In this document: positions 8,611 through 17,836 of the stretch, piece by piece
How the letters are laid out: each line of letters starts with the position of its first letter
Numbering within the stretch: the stretch's first letter is position 1
DNA from: JBBRVW01 sp038246545
GTDB lineage: Bacteria > Actinomycetota > Actinomycetes > JACCUZ01
NCBI GenBank assembly: GCA_038246545.1
Contig: JBBRVW010000043.1
Coordinates: 1-39,814, forward strand
DNA length: 39,814 bases
Direction: 5' to 3'
Translations under genes and position numbers: made by a program
Notes under the pieces: generated by a model
What the model was told of the DNA's origin: nothing
The model's database searches: none
What the model saw: the letters and a program-made list of their open reading frames with translations, nothing else

Positions 8611-9936
8611 GTGTCGCTGACCCGCGACGAGGGCACCGCCGAGGCATCCGCTCCGGTGGGGTTGTGGCGATTTGCCGGTCTGCTGCACCGCATCCGCTGG
8701 TGGCCCGCTGCCCGCCCCGCCCGGGCCTCCCGGGACGTCGTGCGGCCCGCGCCGCAGGACAGCCCCGCGCACGACACGTCCTTTCCGGTCTTCAACAAGA
8801 ACGAGTCCGCCCCGCTGGTGGCCGACATCCTCGGACTCGCGCCCCCGGAGGTGCGCGATGCCTTTCTCGTGGTGCACGTCGACGACGACGTGACGCTCGA
8901 CTTCGTCGACGTCGACGGGTTCGAGCCGCAGCAGTACACGTTCATAGTCGGCGATCAGGAGCTCGACGAGATCGCCTCGCGCCTTACCGAACGCTCCATC
9001 CCGTTCTGGGCCGACGCGGACAAGGAGCGGCCGCGAGAGGTCAGCACTGGCCCCGGTGGCCGGGTGTTGTTCTGGGAGGAGCCGAGCGGTCACCTGCTCG
9101 AGATCGGCACGGGGTCCTACGACGGCCTGATTCCCCGTGGAAGCGAGGAACCGAGTCGACGATCGGTGCCGGACTGGGGCCTCGAGAAGGATCACTGGGC
9201 GCAGGGACCGGGACTGCTGGCGTCTGTCCGCCGGTACAAGCTGCTCGTGTGCGCTCTGGCACTGCTCTGCGGGGCATTGGCATATGCCGCTGAGTCGCAG
9301 CGGCCCGTCCGGTACGCAGGAGTGGCCCGGCTGTTCCTCGACGAACCGACCTCGTCGTCGTCCGATCCCGGTCGCGTGGTGCGTAATCGTGCAGAGTTCC
9401 TCCGGTCCCGTCCGGTGATGGTGCAGGCGGCGAAGATCGCTGGTAACGGTGAGACAGCGACGGGACTGGCGCGACGGGTGACCGTGAAGGCGTCGAGCGA
9501 CGTCGACGTGGTCACGATCTCCGTGCTGGGTCAGAGCGCGAAAGAAGCCGCGATGTTGGCCAACTCGGTGGTTTCGGCGTACGAGCAGGTGATCGCTCGT
9601 CAAGCACAGCAGCAGGCGGCTGTCCTGGCGAGCCGAGAGCAGGAGCTCGCCACGGAGATCACCCGCTTGGTGGCACGGCGCGCGACGGCGCCGGACGACC
9701 CCGCCCTCGCCGTCGAGGAGCAGGCCAAGCGCGACCAGCTGCTGGTCATCGCGAGGCAGCGGGAGCAGGCTGCTGCGTCGAGCCCGCAAGGGGCGGTGGA
9801 GCGGGCCGCTCCTCCGGACGCACCGGCGCAGCCACGGCCGTTGCGAGCATCTGTGGTGGGTGGCCTGGCCGGTCTGGTGCTCGGCATGGGGATCGCCTGG
9901 TGGCTCGCGGGACGACCGGCTGCGCGCTCCGGGTGA
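8611..9936 (+). CDS. VOC (glyoxalase-like) domain fused to a Wzz-type chain-length domain
   Basis: A 441-residue protein with two unrelated parts. Residues about 54-170 resemble a VOC/glyoxalase-superfamily protein: APLVADILGL, VTLDFVDVDG, QQYTFIVGDQELDEI, IPFWADAD and the closing SGHLLEIGTGSYDG. Residues about 205-441 are Wzz/Wzc-like: a membrane helix at 209-226 (KLLVCALALLCGALAYA), an external region with AGVARLFLDEP and a coiled-coil segment rich in Q, R and E (about 305-385), and a second helix at about 414-435. The VOC part would face the cytoplasm. Compared with VOC relatives known to me, two usual His metal ligands appear replaced (D near 55, Q at 108) while Glu164 remains, suggesting binding rather than catalysis. 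GTG 8611 follows GAGGGGCGGG; TTG 8581 is an alternative. Convergent with the Cys-rich gene. Confidence 0.78.
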   Translation: MSLTRDEGTAEASAPVGLWRFAGLLHRIRWWPAARPARASRDVVRPAPQDSPAHDTSFPVFNKNESAPLVADILGLAPPEVRDAFLVVHVDDDVTLDFVDVDGFEPQQYTFIVGDQELDEIASRLTERSIPFWADADKERPREVSTGPGGRVLFWEEPSGHLLEIGTGSYDGLIPRGSEEPSRRSVPDWGLEKDHWAQGPGLLASVRRYKLLVCALALLCGALAYAAESQRPVRYAGVARLFLDEPTSSSSDPGRVVRNRAEFLRSRPVMVQAAKIAGNGETATGLARRVTVKASSDVDVVTISVLGQSAKEAAMLANSVVSAYEQVIARQAQQQAAVLASREQELATEITRLVARRATAPDDPALAVEEQAKRDQLLVIARQREQAAASSPQGAVERAAPPDAPAQPRPLRASVVGGLAGLVLGMGIAWWLAGRPAARSG

Positions 9937-9977
9937 GCGTTCCTGAGGCGAGGGCGGCATGGCCCCCCTCAGTCGCG

Positions 9978-11018
9978 TCAGGTGGGCGCCACCCTCTCCA
10001 GCCACGCCTCACGCCAGTAGGCGTACACGGCGCGCGGGCAGCACCGGTGGAAGTCTGCCGCGCACGTCACGTCCTGGAGAATGATGCACGGGACCCTCAT
10101 CCGAATCATCTCGCCCGTCTTCTCGTCGATGATCTGGTCCACCCGTCGGTGCACCCGCGCCGTCCGACCGCAGTACTTCAACATCTCGACGTCGAAGGAC
10201 AACCCGCGGTTCCTGTTGTTGGTATCGAGCGTCGCGACGATCTGATCCTTGGTCCTGACGCGAACCAGCTCGCCCGGCAACAGGCCGAGGGTCGCAACGG
10301 GCGTCGACGTAAGCCTGCCAAGGACGAACGGGTACCTGGTTCCTCCCCGGATCCGGAGGAACGCGGGAAGCAGTCGCCCGCTGAGCCTCTGGTAGGAGTT
10401 GAAGATGCCCACAAGCACCGCGCGCAGGACCTTGGGCAGACCGGCGTTACCCGTTCGCACGTCGTCGACGTACTGTCGCAGTTCCCACGGCGGGATGACC
10501 TCCGGCGCCGCACGCATCAGCTCGGTGGCCTGGCACACGAATAGCTCTCGGCCGCCTGGCTCCGCGAGGTTCTCGCGGCGACCGGCAGCCAGCAGGCGGG
10601 CTCGGGCGGAGCGTGAAGGCTCGCCTGACACTGACGGCTCAACTTGGGCTGGGTCCCCAGGCGTAGGTGACGGGGACTGCGCGTCCACCTTGCGCAGCCA
10701 CGATGTCTTCCAGTAGATCAGGCAGCCTGCCTGGCATCCGCCGTGGCCAGACCCGTCGCACCTCACGTCGGCGAGGTGCACGGCATCCGTCATGCGGTGC
10801 AGTCCGGTCCAGTCGATGGTGTCGCACGCCTTGTGTGCCAGCTTGTTCACCCTGAAGCGTTGACCGCACATCGGGAGCATCTCCGACATGAAAGGCAGGG
10901 ATTCGAGCATGCCGTGTTCATCCAACGTCGAGAGGATCTCCGCCTCGCTGCGCACCTCGACGAGGTCACCGATGCGCAGCTCTTCCCGCCGGGTCGCAGT
11001 CTTCTCGATGACTCCCAT
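9978..11018 (-). CDS. Unrecognised Cys-rich protein with two similar halves
   Basis: A 346-residue soluble protein I cannot name. Its N-terminal block (residues 14-111) and C-terminal block (246-343) share a layout: G[DE]LV.VR...I..TLD, an M-x4-CG motif (C51 and C283), and an end of DV[RT]C...C...YW+..WL.+V. Cysteines are C51, C65, C87, C95, C99 in the first block and C283, C311, C319, C326, C327 in the second. The linker (about 112-165) is Pro/Ser rich and disordered. An iron- or zinc-binding role is possible but not shown. It has no signal peptide or membrane helix. It starts 12 bp after the GT4 stop as the last gene of the minus-strand run, behind a GAGGAAGAG ribosome-binding site, so it likely serves polysaccharide assembly. 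Confidence 0.7.
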   Translation of the reverse strand: MGVIEKTATRREELRIGDLVEVRSEAEILSTLDEHGMLESLPFMSEMLPMCGQRFRVNKLAHKACDTIDWTGLHRMTDAVHLADVRCDGSGHGGCQAGCLIYWKTSWLRKVDAQSPSPTPGDPAQVEPSVSGEPSRSARARLLAAGRRENLAEPGGRELFVCQATELMRAAPEVIPPWELRQYVDDVRTGNAGLPKVLRAVLVGIFNSYQRLSGRLLPAFLRIRGGTRYPFVLGRLTSTPVATLGLLPGELVRVRTKDQIVATLDTNNRNRGLSFDVEMLKYCGRTARVHRRVDQIIDEKTGEMIRMRVPCIILQDVTCAADFHRCCPRAVYAYWREAWLERVAPT

Positions 11019-11030
11019 GGCGTCTCTTCC

Positions 11031-12263
11031 TCAGACGTGGTGTGGACGTAGCGCGGTCGCAGACAGCTGTTCGTAGGCTTCGAGAAGGATGGGGGCGGAG
11101 TACTCCCAAGCGAGGGCGGTGCGCACGCGGTCGTGACCGACGGTACCCATCCGTCGCCGCCGCTCGGGATCGTCGAGCAACGTGTCGATCTCTGCGGCGA
11201 GAGATCGCTCCGAGTTGGGCTCGGCGTAGACGGCGGCGCCACCGGCAGACACCTTGGTCTCGGTGAGGTCGTACGCGACGACCGGAAGGCCGAAGAACAT
11301 GTACTCCATGACCTTGTTCATCGTCGACTTGTCGGACCAGTCGTTCTTGGGGTCCGGGTCCACCCCGATGTCAGCCGTCGACAGGATGATGCTCAGATCT
11401 TCGTCGCTGACGCGACCGGTGAAGGTGCACATCTCCGAGACTCCGATGGTGTGGGCGTACTGCTTCACAATCGGCTGATGCGGGCCGCCGCCGACGAACA
11501 CGCAGCTCAGGTCCCTGCGTCCCAGCTCGTCCCGCAGGATCTGCAAGGCCCTCACCAAGTGGTCGACGCCGTCCTGCTCGCAGATTTCACCTAGGTAGAC
11601 CAACAGGTTCGCGCGGCCATGCCTCAATGACAGGTCAGGTTCAGTCTTTCGCAGCCGGAGCAGGTCCGGTCCCGAACGGACGACGAACACGTCGTCGGGA
11701 GCCTTGCCGCCACGCTGGATCGCTATGTCACGGTGGCTCTGGTTGGTCGTGATCACGATGTCGGCGACGCGGAACGTCATCCGCTCGAGGAACCGCAGGC
11801 TCGCCAGGGTCAGCCGGCTGCGATCACCGAACTTCACGGCGTACATCTCCGGCGAGAGATCGTGATGGTCGAAGACGAAGCGTCTGCCGAAACGTTGGCA
11901 GATCCACCCGAGCGGCCAGTACGTCTCCGGAGGGTTGCACACATGCAGTACGTCGAAGCCCCTTCCTCGAGCTGCCACCCGTGCCGTCTTCATGGCCGTG
12001 CGGAGGAAGCACCATGCGAACTCGGCGACGAAGCCCAGCGGTCCGTGAGCCTCGAAAGGCAGCGCGTAGCGGTAGATGTGCACGTCCTCGAGCTCCTCGA
12101 AGGAGCGCGGGAACTGCGCGGCTTTAGGGCAGATGACGCTCACCGACCAGCCCGCTCGCGCCAACGTCGTCGCCTCCAGCCACACCCTGCGGTCGAACGG
12201 GACCGGTAGGTTCTGGACGACGATCAGAACCCGACGATTACCAGCAGATGCCGTCGTAGCCAT
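11031..12263 (-). CDS. Glycosyltransferase family 4 (GT-B fold)
   Basis: A 410-residue cytoplasmic enzyme that would add a sugar from a nucleotide donor to the growing lipid-linked unit. The N-terminal domain opens with RRVLIVVQNLPVPFDRRVW, and the acceptor-side motif FDHHDLSPEMYAVKFG is typical of GT4 members in exopolysaccharide loci. The donor domain has LVYLGEICEQDGVDHLVRAL and STMNKVMEYMFFGLPVVAYD (EX7E-like nucleotide-binding region). ATG 12263 is chosen because the conserved N-terminus starts there; it overlaps the dehydrogenase end by 26 bp. Sugar donor unknown. Confidence 0.87.
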   Translation of the reverse strand: MATTASAGNRRVLIVVQNLPVPFDRRVWLEATTLARAGWSVSVICPKAAQFPRSFEELEDVHIYRYALPFEAHGPLGFVAEFAWCFLRTAMKTARVAARGRGFDVLHVCNPPETYWPLGWICQRFGRRFVFDHHDLSPEMYAVKFGDRSRLTLASLRFLERMTFRVADIVITTNQSHRDIAIQRGGKAPDDVFVVRSGPDLLRLRKTEPDLSLRHGRANLLVYLGEICEQDGVDHLVRALQILRDELGRRDLSCVFVGGGPHQPIVKQYAHTIGVSEMCTFTGRVSDEDLSIILSTADIGVDPDPKNDWSDKSTMNKVMEYMFFGLPVVAYDLTETKVSAGGAAVYAEPNSERSLAAEIDTLLDDPERRRRMGTVGHDRVRTALAWEYSAPILLEAYEQLSATALRPHHV

Positions 12264-13554
12264 GGGTCCCCTCCTCGATGCCGCCGTCGCTCCGCACCAG
12301 GTCGACCAGCCGCTGGTCATCGGTAACCGCGGCTATCGCCTCGTCGAACGCCGGGTCGTCGGTACCGACCACAACCGTTTGCGCGTGCGCGAGCAGCTCG
12401 TCGACCGACCTCACCATGAGCCGGGAGATGTGTGGGATCTGGTGCAGGATGAAGTCCCGGTTGGCACCGACCAGTGTCGCGAGCTCGACGTTGTGGTCGT
12501 ACACCCGCACCTCGTAGCCCTTGCCGATCAACCGCTCGACGAGATCGACCAACGGGCTCTCGCGCAGGTCGTCGGTGCCTGCCTTGAAGCTCAGGCCGAG
12601 CACCCCGATCCGCCGGTGCTCGGAGCTGGTCACCAGTTCGAAGGCACGTTCCAGCTGCTGCCGATTGCTCGGAAGGATCGAGGTCAGCACGGGCAGGTCG
12701 AGGTCGAGGTCATGACTGCGGTGGCAAAGTGCCCTCAGGTCCTTCGGCAGGCAGGATCCGCCGAAGGCGAAGCCGGGACGTAGGTATGCCGCGGAGATGT
12801 TCAGTTTTTCGTCGGAGCAGAAGATGCGCATGACTTGGCGACCATCGAGCCCTTCGGCCTTGGCCAGCGTGCCGATCTCGTTCGCGAAGGCCACCTTCAG
12901 CCCGTGCCACGCGTTGTCGGCGTACTTCACGAGCTCGGCGGTCTCCAGCTCGACATACACGCTCGGTGTCTCCGCGCTCTCGACGAGTCCGGCGAGCGTG
13001 TTTCGACTGCGTTCGTCGGAGGAGCCCACGACTACCTTGGGCGGGTGCCGGAAGTCGTCGACGGCACTTCCTTCGCGAAGGAACTCCGGGTTCATGCATA
13101 CGCCGAAGTCGACGGCCACCTTCCTACCGGAGGCCGACTCCAGGGTAGGGATGACGACATCCCGCATGGTGCCGGGCAAGACAGTGCTGCGCACCACGAC
13201 GACGAAGAAGCCCTCCTTTGTCCGCAGGGCGCTGCCCAAGTCCTGGCAGACTCGCTTCAGGTAGCTGAGGTCCAGGCTCCCGTTGTGCCGGCTGGGCGTC
13301 CCGACACACACAAACGCGAGTTCCGTCTCGGCGACGGCTCGTTGCAGGTCGAACGTGGCCGAGAGCCGACCGGCGGCCACGGAATCACGCGCCAGTTTCG
13401 CGACGCCTGCCTCGATCACTGGTGACTCGCCGTTGGCCAGCATGGCCACCTTGACCGGGTTCGTGTCCACTCCGACGACGTCGTGCCCCGCCGCGGCCAG
13501 GCAGACCGCAGAGACCGCGCCGACGTATCCCAGCCCGAGAACGCTGATTCTCAT
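12238..13554 (-). CDS. Nucleotide-sugar dehydrogenase, GDP-mannose 6-dehydrogenase (AlgD) type
   Basis: A 438-residue enzyme of the UDP-glucose/GDP-mannose dehydrogenase family, performing two NAD-dependent oxidations of a hexose C6 to a uronate. GLGYVGAVSAVCLA at 7-20 binds NAD. GFAFGGSCLPKD carries the catalytic Cys268, numerically the same as in Pseudomonas AlgD. MNPEFLREGSAVDDF and LGLSFKAGTDDLRESPLV are family blocks. Collinear length, FAFGGSCLPKDLRAL and the C-terminal end (GICW) look like AlgD rather than typical Ugd, so GDP-mannuronate is the likelier product; UDP-glucuronate remains possible. Start and stop overlap both neighbours (ATGA at 13551-13554). Confidence 0.85.
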   Translation of the reverse strand: MRISVLGLGYVGAVSAVCLAAAGHDVVGVDTNPVKVAMLANGESPVIEAGVAKLARDSVAAGRLSATFDLQRAVAETELAFVCVGTPSRHNGSLDLSYLKRVCQDLGSALRTKEGFFVVVVRSTVLPGTMRDVVIPTLESASGRKVAVDFGVCMNPEFLREGSAVDDFRHPPKVVVGSSDERSRNTLAGLVESAETPSVYVELETAELVKYADNAWHGLKVAFANEIGTLAKAEGLDGRQVMRIFCSDEKLNISAAYLRPGFAFGGSCLPKDLRALCHRSHDLDLDLPVLTSILPSNRQQLERAFELVTSSEHRRIGVLGLSFKAGTDDLRESPLVDLVERLIGKGYEVRVYDHNVELATLVGANRDFILHQIPHISRLMVRSVDELLAHAQTVVVGTDDPAFDEAIAAVTDDQRLVDLVRSDGGIEEGTHGYDGICW

Positions 13555-15626
13555 CTCGTGAACTCCCGTGAGTCGTCGGTTGGTGACGGGGACGTCATCC
13601 GCAGGGCAGTGCTGGAAGGTCGAGCAGACGGGACGTGCACGGCGAAGGTCGTTCGTAGCGGCCCGCCGGTCCCGAGCCGCCCCACCCCGACCAGCGTCAC
13701 CGTCGGCACGAGCACGCCGAAGGCCGGCGAGTACCAGCCCGCCGGGGGCTCAGTTCGGCCGCAGACCGACTCCCAGTCGAGCTGCGCCGGAAGAGACAGC
13801 GTGGCTGCGACGGGCGTGTGGTCTGGCCCGATCCATCTCAGCTCCGCGTGGTCGGCCCCGAGCCGGCACTCGACGGTCGGTCCCAGGTGAAACGAGAGGC
13901 GCACGTCTTGTTTCCCCTCGCACTCCAGGAAGTCGTCGATCTCCAGCTGGCCGGCCACCCGGTCCAACCGGACACGTCTGCGGTGCCGGGCGGGAGGGCT
14001 GAGGCGGCGGTATCCGTCGTGGACTGCCTGCCACTCGGCAAACCGTCCGTCGTCGAATCCGCTGACACGTTCGAGCCGAGCGCGCGCGTGCCGTGTCCAG
14101 AGGAACGGACCGCCCGAGACCGACTGGTCCCGGCCGGCCACCTCGAGAGTGTTGTGAGCCCTGGTGGAACGGGACCATGAGCGCCACGCCGGCTCACCGT
14201 GGTAGCAGTACGTGCCCGGGTCCGCGAGCACGTCCACGCCGTCCACCCTCACCTCCACACTGAGCGCGTCGGCGTGTGCGTGCGCTGCGATGGGGAGGTA
14301 GCCGTGCGGGCCGACGTCGCCCCGGCACCAGATCTCGTGTCCCCCACCCCCGCCAGTGCGCAGGACGACGACACCTGCGTCCGGGAACACCGACGGGCGA
14401 ATTATGGGCCGTCCGCTCGGCACGGCAGGCGCTGTTGCAAGCCCGGTCAGCAGGATGGTGCGGACATCGTCGCGCGGGACGTCTGGCCACCACGGCAGCC
14501 GTCCGAACAGCTGCTCACCGGTGGCTAGCAAGGAAGCCCATCGGTCGTACGTAGGCGGGTCGAGCAGCAGGCCATGGCCGTTGTCGTCGTCGCCCTGGCG
14601 CGGCGGCCGGAGCCGAATGTCTACGACGGCGGCGGCAGCGTCCGTCATGGAGCACAGGGTCTGCCACACCTGTTCCTTCAGCGGGTGACCGGACCGCTCG
14701 CCCTCCAGCGCCGCGGCGAGGCCCAGCTCCAGCACGAACGCGTGGTACGCGGTCGCGAGCTCACGGTTGAGCCCGTCCGGGAACGTCTGTCGGGGCAGCT
14801 CGCGTGCCAACGTGTCGCCAGCACGCCGCCGCCACTTCTGGCTCTCGGGGAACCAGGGAAACGCGCAACTGGATGCGAACAAGCCGGCCATCTCGGCGAT
14901 GAGGTGGTTGTTGGCGGACGACCCCCTGCTCGGCAGGGTGGCGAGGTACTCCTGGTGGTGGTGCAGCTGACGGAGGAAGGCAGGGTTGCCATCGAACAGG
15001 TCCTGGACGCCGGACCATCCGTCGAGCAGTCGTCGCACCCACACCCACGAGAGCAGCCGGACTCCGAGCTCGATGCCGCTGGTCCAGTGGACGCCGGACA
15101 GGAACGGGTTCGCTGTCCACCATGACCGTAGCTGCGTGGCCGCTGCCTCTGCGTACTCCTCCCTGCCGGACACCCACCACGCGGCGGCCAGCACCGAGCA
15201 GTGCTGGTGGCGAGACGTCTCCCACAGGTACTTGACGTTGCCGACCTCGGCCTCGTGGCGGTGGTCGATCCTGAAGCAGTAGGCGTCGGCAGGGGCCCGG
15301 CGCCCGGTCTTGGGGTCCAGGAACCAGTCCGGTGAGGGGGACATGTCCGTCCGACTCAGCGCGAAGACCGGCCACCGTCCCTCGAGCAACTCGTCGGCGG
15401 CGGCCAGGACTCGCGCTCGGGGCAGCTGTGGTACGACGGCGGACGACAGCGGCAGCGTCGCGGCAAAGGAAGGCGAGGCAGCGGGCAGCGTCATGGTGTC
15501 GGACCGTTCGTCGATCACCTGTCGGCGACGCCATCGTCGGTGCAGTGCGGCGTCGCGTGACCGCCCGGCGACCTCCCTCGGCGACATCCGGGCGAGTCGT
15601 TTCGCGTACCAGCTGAGTGTGGTCAC
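13551..15626 (-). CDS. Heparinase II/III-family (alginate-lyase-like) protein
   Basis: A 691-residue protein expected to cleave uronic-acid-containing polysaccharide by beta-elimination. The N-terminal toroid domain (about 80-390) contains SGIELGVRLLSWVWVRRL and SSANNHLIAEMAGLFASS with the Asn-His pair. The C-terminal beta-sandwich (about 400-690) has AAHAHADALSVEVRVDG, a metal/active-site histidine block, then LADPGTYCYH and TRAHNTLEV. No signal peptide is visible; the N-terminus (SWYAKRLARMSPREV) is the basic helix common to lyases in EPS clusters. GTG 15626 is chosen because it overlaps the upstream stop (GTGA). An upstream open extension to 16118 is a shadow of the neighbouring gene. Probably trims or quality-controls the polymer. 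Confidence 0.87.
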   Translation of the reverse strand: MTTLSWYAKRLARMSPREVAGRSRDAALHRRWRRRQVIDERSDTMTLPAASPSFAATLPLSSAVVPQLPRARVLAAADELLEGRWPVFALSRTDMSPSPDWFLDPKTGRRAPADAYCFRIDHRHEAEVGNVKYLWETSRHQHCSVLAAAWWVSGREEYAEAAATQLRSWWTANPFLSGVHWTSGIELGVRLLSWVWVRRLLDGWSGVQDLFDGNPAFLRQLHHHQEYLATLPSRGSSANNHLIAEMAGLFASSCAFPWFPESQKWRRRAGDTLARELPRQTFPDGLNRELATAYHAFVLELGLAAALEGERSGHPLKEQVWQTLCSMTDAAAAVVDIRLRPPRQGDDDNGHGLLLDPPTYDRWASLLATGEQLFGRLPWWPDVPRDDVRTILLTGLATAPAVPSGRPIIRPSVFPDAGVVVLRTGGGGGHEIWCRGDVGPHGYLPIAAHAHADALSVEVRVDGVDVLADPGTYCYHGEPAWRSWSRSTRAHNTLEVAGRDQSVSGGPFLWTRHARARLERVSGFDDGRFAEWQAVHDGYRRLSPPARHRRRVRLDRVAGQLEIDDFLECEGKQDVRLSFHLGPTVECRLGADHAELRWIGPDHTPVAATLSLPAQLDWESVCGRTEPPAGWYSPAFGVLVPTVTLVGVGRLGTGGPLRTTFAVHVPSARPSSTALRMTSPSPTDDSREFTR

Positions 15627-17836
15627 GCCGAGGCACCCTCGGCCGGGACCACAGGAGTGTGGTCGTCTCGAGCGTCCGAGGCGTGCACCGGCTCCGGCCG
15701 ACCGCTCGCGATGCTGCGGCGTGCGGCGAGAGTGGCACAGGTCGTCGTCACCAGGGACCGGAGGCTGATGGGCATGGGACCCCCGGTCAGCGCCGCGTTC
15801 ACGAACGCTGACAGCTCGGCACGCTGACCTTTGTCGATCCCCCGGCGGTTGCGAACGACGGTCCGCCGGCCGTGTCGCCAGTGCTCGATGCGCTGGAAGT
15901 TGTGCATCTTGAGCACCTGCCCGCCGCCGAACACCTGCAGCACCTCCTTGGGATAGCGCGGATCGCCCGTTGTCTGGTACCCGAGCGAGACCACTGACCC
16001 CTCGTCGTAGCGAAGCGTGATCGCTGCATCGTCCGGGTCGGCGCCTGACGCCACGGCGTAGACCTCGGTCGGTTCTGACCCGATCCACCAGGAGGCTGTG
16101 TCGATGAAGTGTCCACACTCGCCGATGATGCGAGATCCCTCTTCGGGCCGCCCGTACCAGCTTCCCGGCGACAAGGCTCCGGCATTCACGTCGTAGCGGA
16201 TCGTGATCGGTCCGCTACGTCTGCTCCATGTGGCGAAGGCCGAAGCGAGCAGCGGTGCGAACCGACGGTTGAAGCCCACCATCAGTCGGTCGTTGCCGGA
16301 CTCGTCGATGGCGTCGATGACGACGTCCAGGTCCTCCACGCTGATGGCCAGCGGCTTCTCCACAAAGACCGTCTTGCCGGCCCGCAACGCCTCGGCTGCC
16401 ATCTGGGCGTGCGCGTGGTGCCGGGTTGCGATCAGGACCGCATCGATCGTGTCGTCCGCAAGCAGGCTGCGATAGTCCGTCGAGCACCTGTCGAAGCCGA
16501 AGGTCCTCAGCGCATTGGCAGCCGACAGAGACGTGGAGGTCGCTACCTCGACGAGGCGCACGTCGTCGCGCCCGCGCAGGTGCGGCAGGAGCATCGAGGT
16601 TGCGTAGCTGCCGGCGCCGATGACACCCAGGCGGACGACAGGACGCGGCGTAGCCGCTGCACGCGGTCGTCCCGGCCCCGTCACCCGGCGTGCCAGGCTG
16701 GAGTCCTGCGGGTAGCGGAAGAGCAGTCCAACACCCGTCTGGTCCCCCGACATCAGACGCTCATACGCCTGAACCGCCTCGGCGAAGTCGACGACCTGGT
16801 CGACCAACGGGGCGACGTCGACGGAACCCTTGGCGAGGAGTTCCAGGAAACAGCTCATGTTGCGCTGCTCGGTCCATCGCACGTAACCGATCGGGTAGTC
16901 GACGCCCTTCTCCTCGTAGATCGGGTCGTAGCGGCCGGGTCCGTACGATCGCGAGAACCGGACGTCGAGCTCCTTCTCGTAGTACTCCTTCCACGGGAGG
17001 TCCAGGCGTGTCTTGCCGATGTCCACGACGCGTGCGCGGTCGCGGGCAAGCCGGGCGGCGAGCTCGACCGGCTGATTGGTGCTGCCCCCGGCCGTGAGGA
17101 AGACGTGGTCCGCGCCTGCGCCGCCAGTCACTTCGGCGAGATGCGCTACCAAGCCGTCGAACCCGTCACCGGACGGTGGACCGCAGCGCGAGGCACCGGT
17201 CTGCTCAGCGAGCTGGCAGCGCGCCTCGGACGGGTCGATCCCGAGCACCTGCACGCCCGCGGCGCCAAGGAGCTGAACGAGCAGCTGCCCCACCAGGCCG
17301 AGCCCGATGACAACGGCCACTTCTCCGAGCCGGGCTTCGGACTGTCGGTAGCCCTGCATCGCGACCGCGCCCACCGTCGTGAACGCAGCGTGGGCGTCGA
17401 GCACGCCTGCGGGTACGGGGACGCACAGGTTTCGCGGGACGAAATTGAGCTCTGCATGCAGTGCGTAGGCGTTGCCGGCGCAGGAAACGACATCGCCCAC
17501 GCGAAGGTCGTGGACATCGACGCCCACCTCTACCACCTCTCCGCACAGGCTGTACCCGAGGGGCGTGTAGGAGTCCAGTCGTGACGAGACCTTCCGGTAC
17601 GTGGGCAACAGGCCCTGTTGTGAGACGGACTGCACGACCTGCCTGACCTGGTCGGGTCGTGCCCGAGCCTTGCCCAACAGCGATCGCCGACTCTCCTCGA
17701 TCTTCATCGACTCCGTGCCGGCGGACACGAGCGAGAACCGGGTCCGGACAACAACACCGCCCGCTTGGCACGCGGGGACGGGCACTTCCAGCATCGCCAG
17801 CTCACCGGACCGGTAGTTCTGCACCACCTGCCTCAT
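15623..17836 (-). CDS. Two-domain oxidoreductase: zinc-type alcohol dehydrogenase plus Gfo/Idh/MocA
   Basis: A 737-residue fusion. Residues about 1-370 are a medium-chain dehydrogenase (PLGYSLCGEVVEVG, GDVVSCAGNAYALHAE, Rossmann VIGLGLVGQLLVQLLGAAG). Residues about 395-720 are a Gfo/Idh/MocA oxidoreductase (VRLGVIGAGSYATSMLLPHL, the EKPLAIS lysine motif, GECGHFIDTASWWIG). Such bi-domain proteins occur beside heparinase-like genes in polysaccharide loci; substrate is unknown, perhaps a sugar alcohol or keto-sugar. ATG 17836 fits MRQVVQNYRSGE, the family start, and overlaps the AsnB stop (ATGA). Its own stop overlaps the lyase start. Confidence 0.87.
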   Translation of the reverse strand: MRQVVQNYRSGELAMLEVPVPACQAGGVVVRTRFSLVSAGTESMKIEESRRSLLGKARARPDQVRQVVQSVSQQGLLPTYRKVSSRLDSYTPLGYSLCGEVVEVGVDVHDLRVGDVVSCAGNAYALHAELNFVPRNLCVPVPAGVLDAHAAFTTVGAVAMQGYRQSEARLGEVAVVIGLGLVGQLLVQLLGAAGVQVLGIDPSEARCQLAEQTGASRCGPPSGDGFDGLVAHLAEVTGGAGADHVFLTAGGSTNQPVELAARLARDRARVVDIGKTRLDLPWKEYYEKELDVRFSRSYGPGRYDPIYEEKGVDYPIGYVRWTEQRNMSCFLELLAKGSVDVAPLVDQVVDFAEAVQAYERLMSGDQTGVGLLFRYPQDSSLARRVTGPGRPRAAATPRPVVRLGVIGAGSYATSMLLPHLRGRDDVRLVEVATSTSLSAANALRTFGFDRCSTDYRSLLADDTIDAVLIATRHHAHAQMAAEALRAGKTVFVEKPLAISVEDLDVVIDAIDESGNDRLMVGFNRRFAPLLASAFATWSRRSGPITIRYDVNAGALSPGSWYGRPEEGSRIIGECGHFIDTASWWIGSEPTEVYAVASGADPDDAAITLRYDEGSVVSLGYQTTGDPRYPKEVLQVFGGGQVLKMHNFQRIEHWRHGRRTVVRNRRGIDKGQRAELSAFVNAALTGGPMPISLRSLVTTTCATLAARRSIASGRPEPVHASDARDDHTPVVPAEGASA

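Noticed and set aside
8590..10005. 471-residue minus-strand frame
   Set aside because: Antisense of the VOC-Wzz gene, with Arg/Leu-rich mirror composition.
15627..16118. N-terminal extension of the lyase gene
   Set aside because: It overlaps the end of the oxidoreductase gene out of frame; the GTG at 15626 with GTGA overlap is the natural start.
16109..17584. 491-residue plus-strand frame
   Set aside because: Antisense of the two-domain oxidoreductase.
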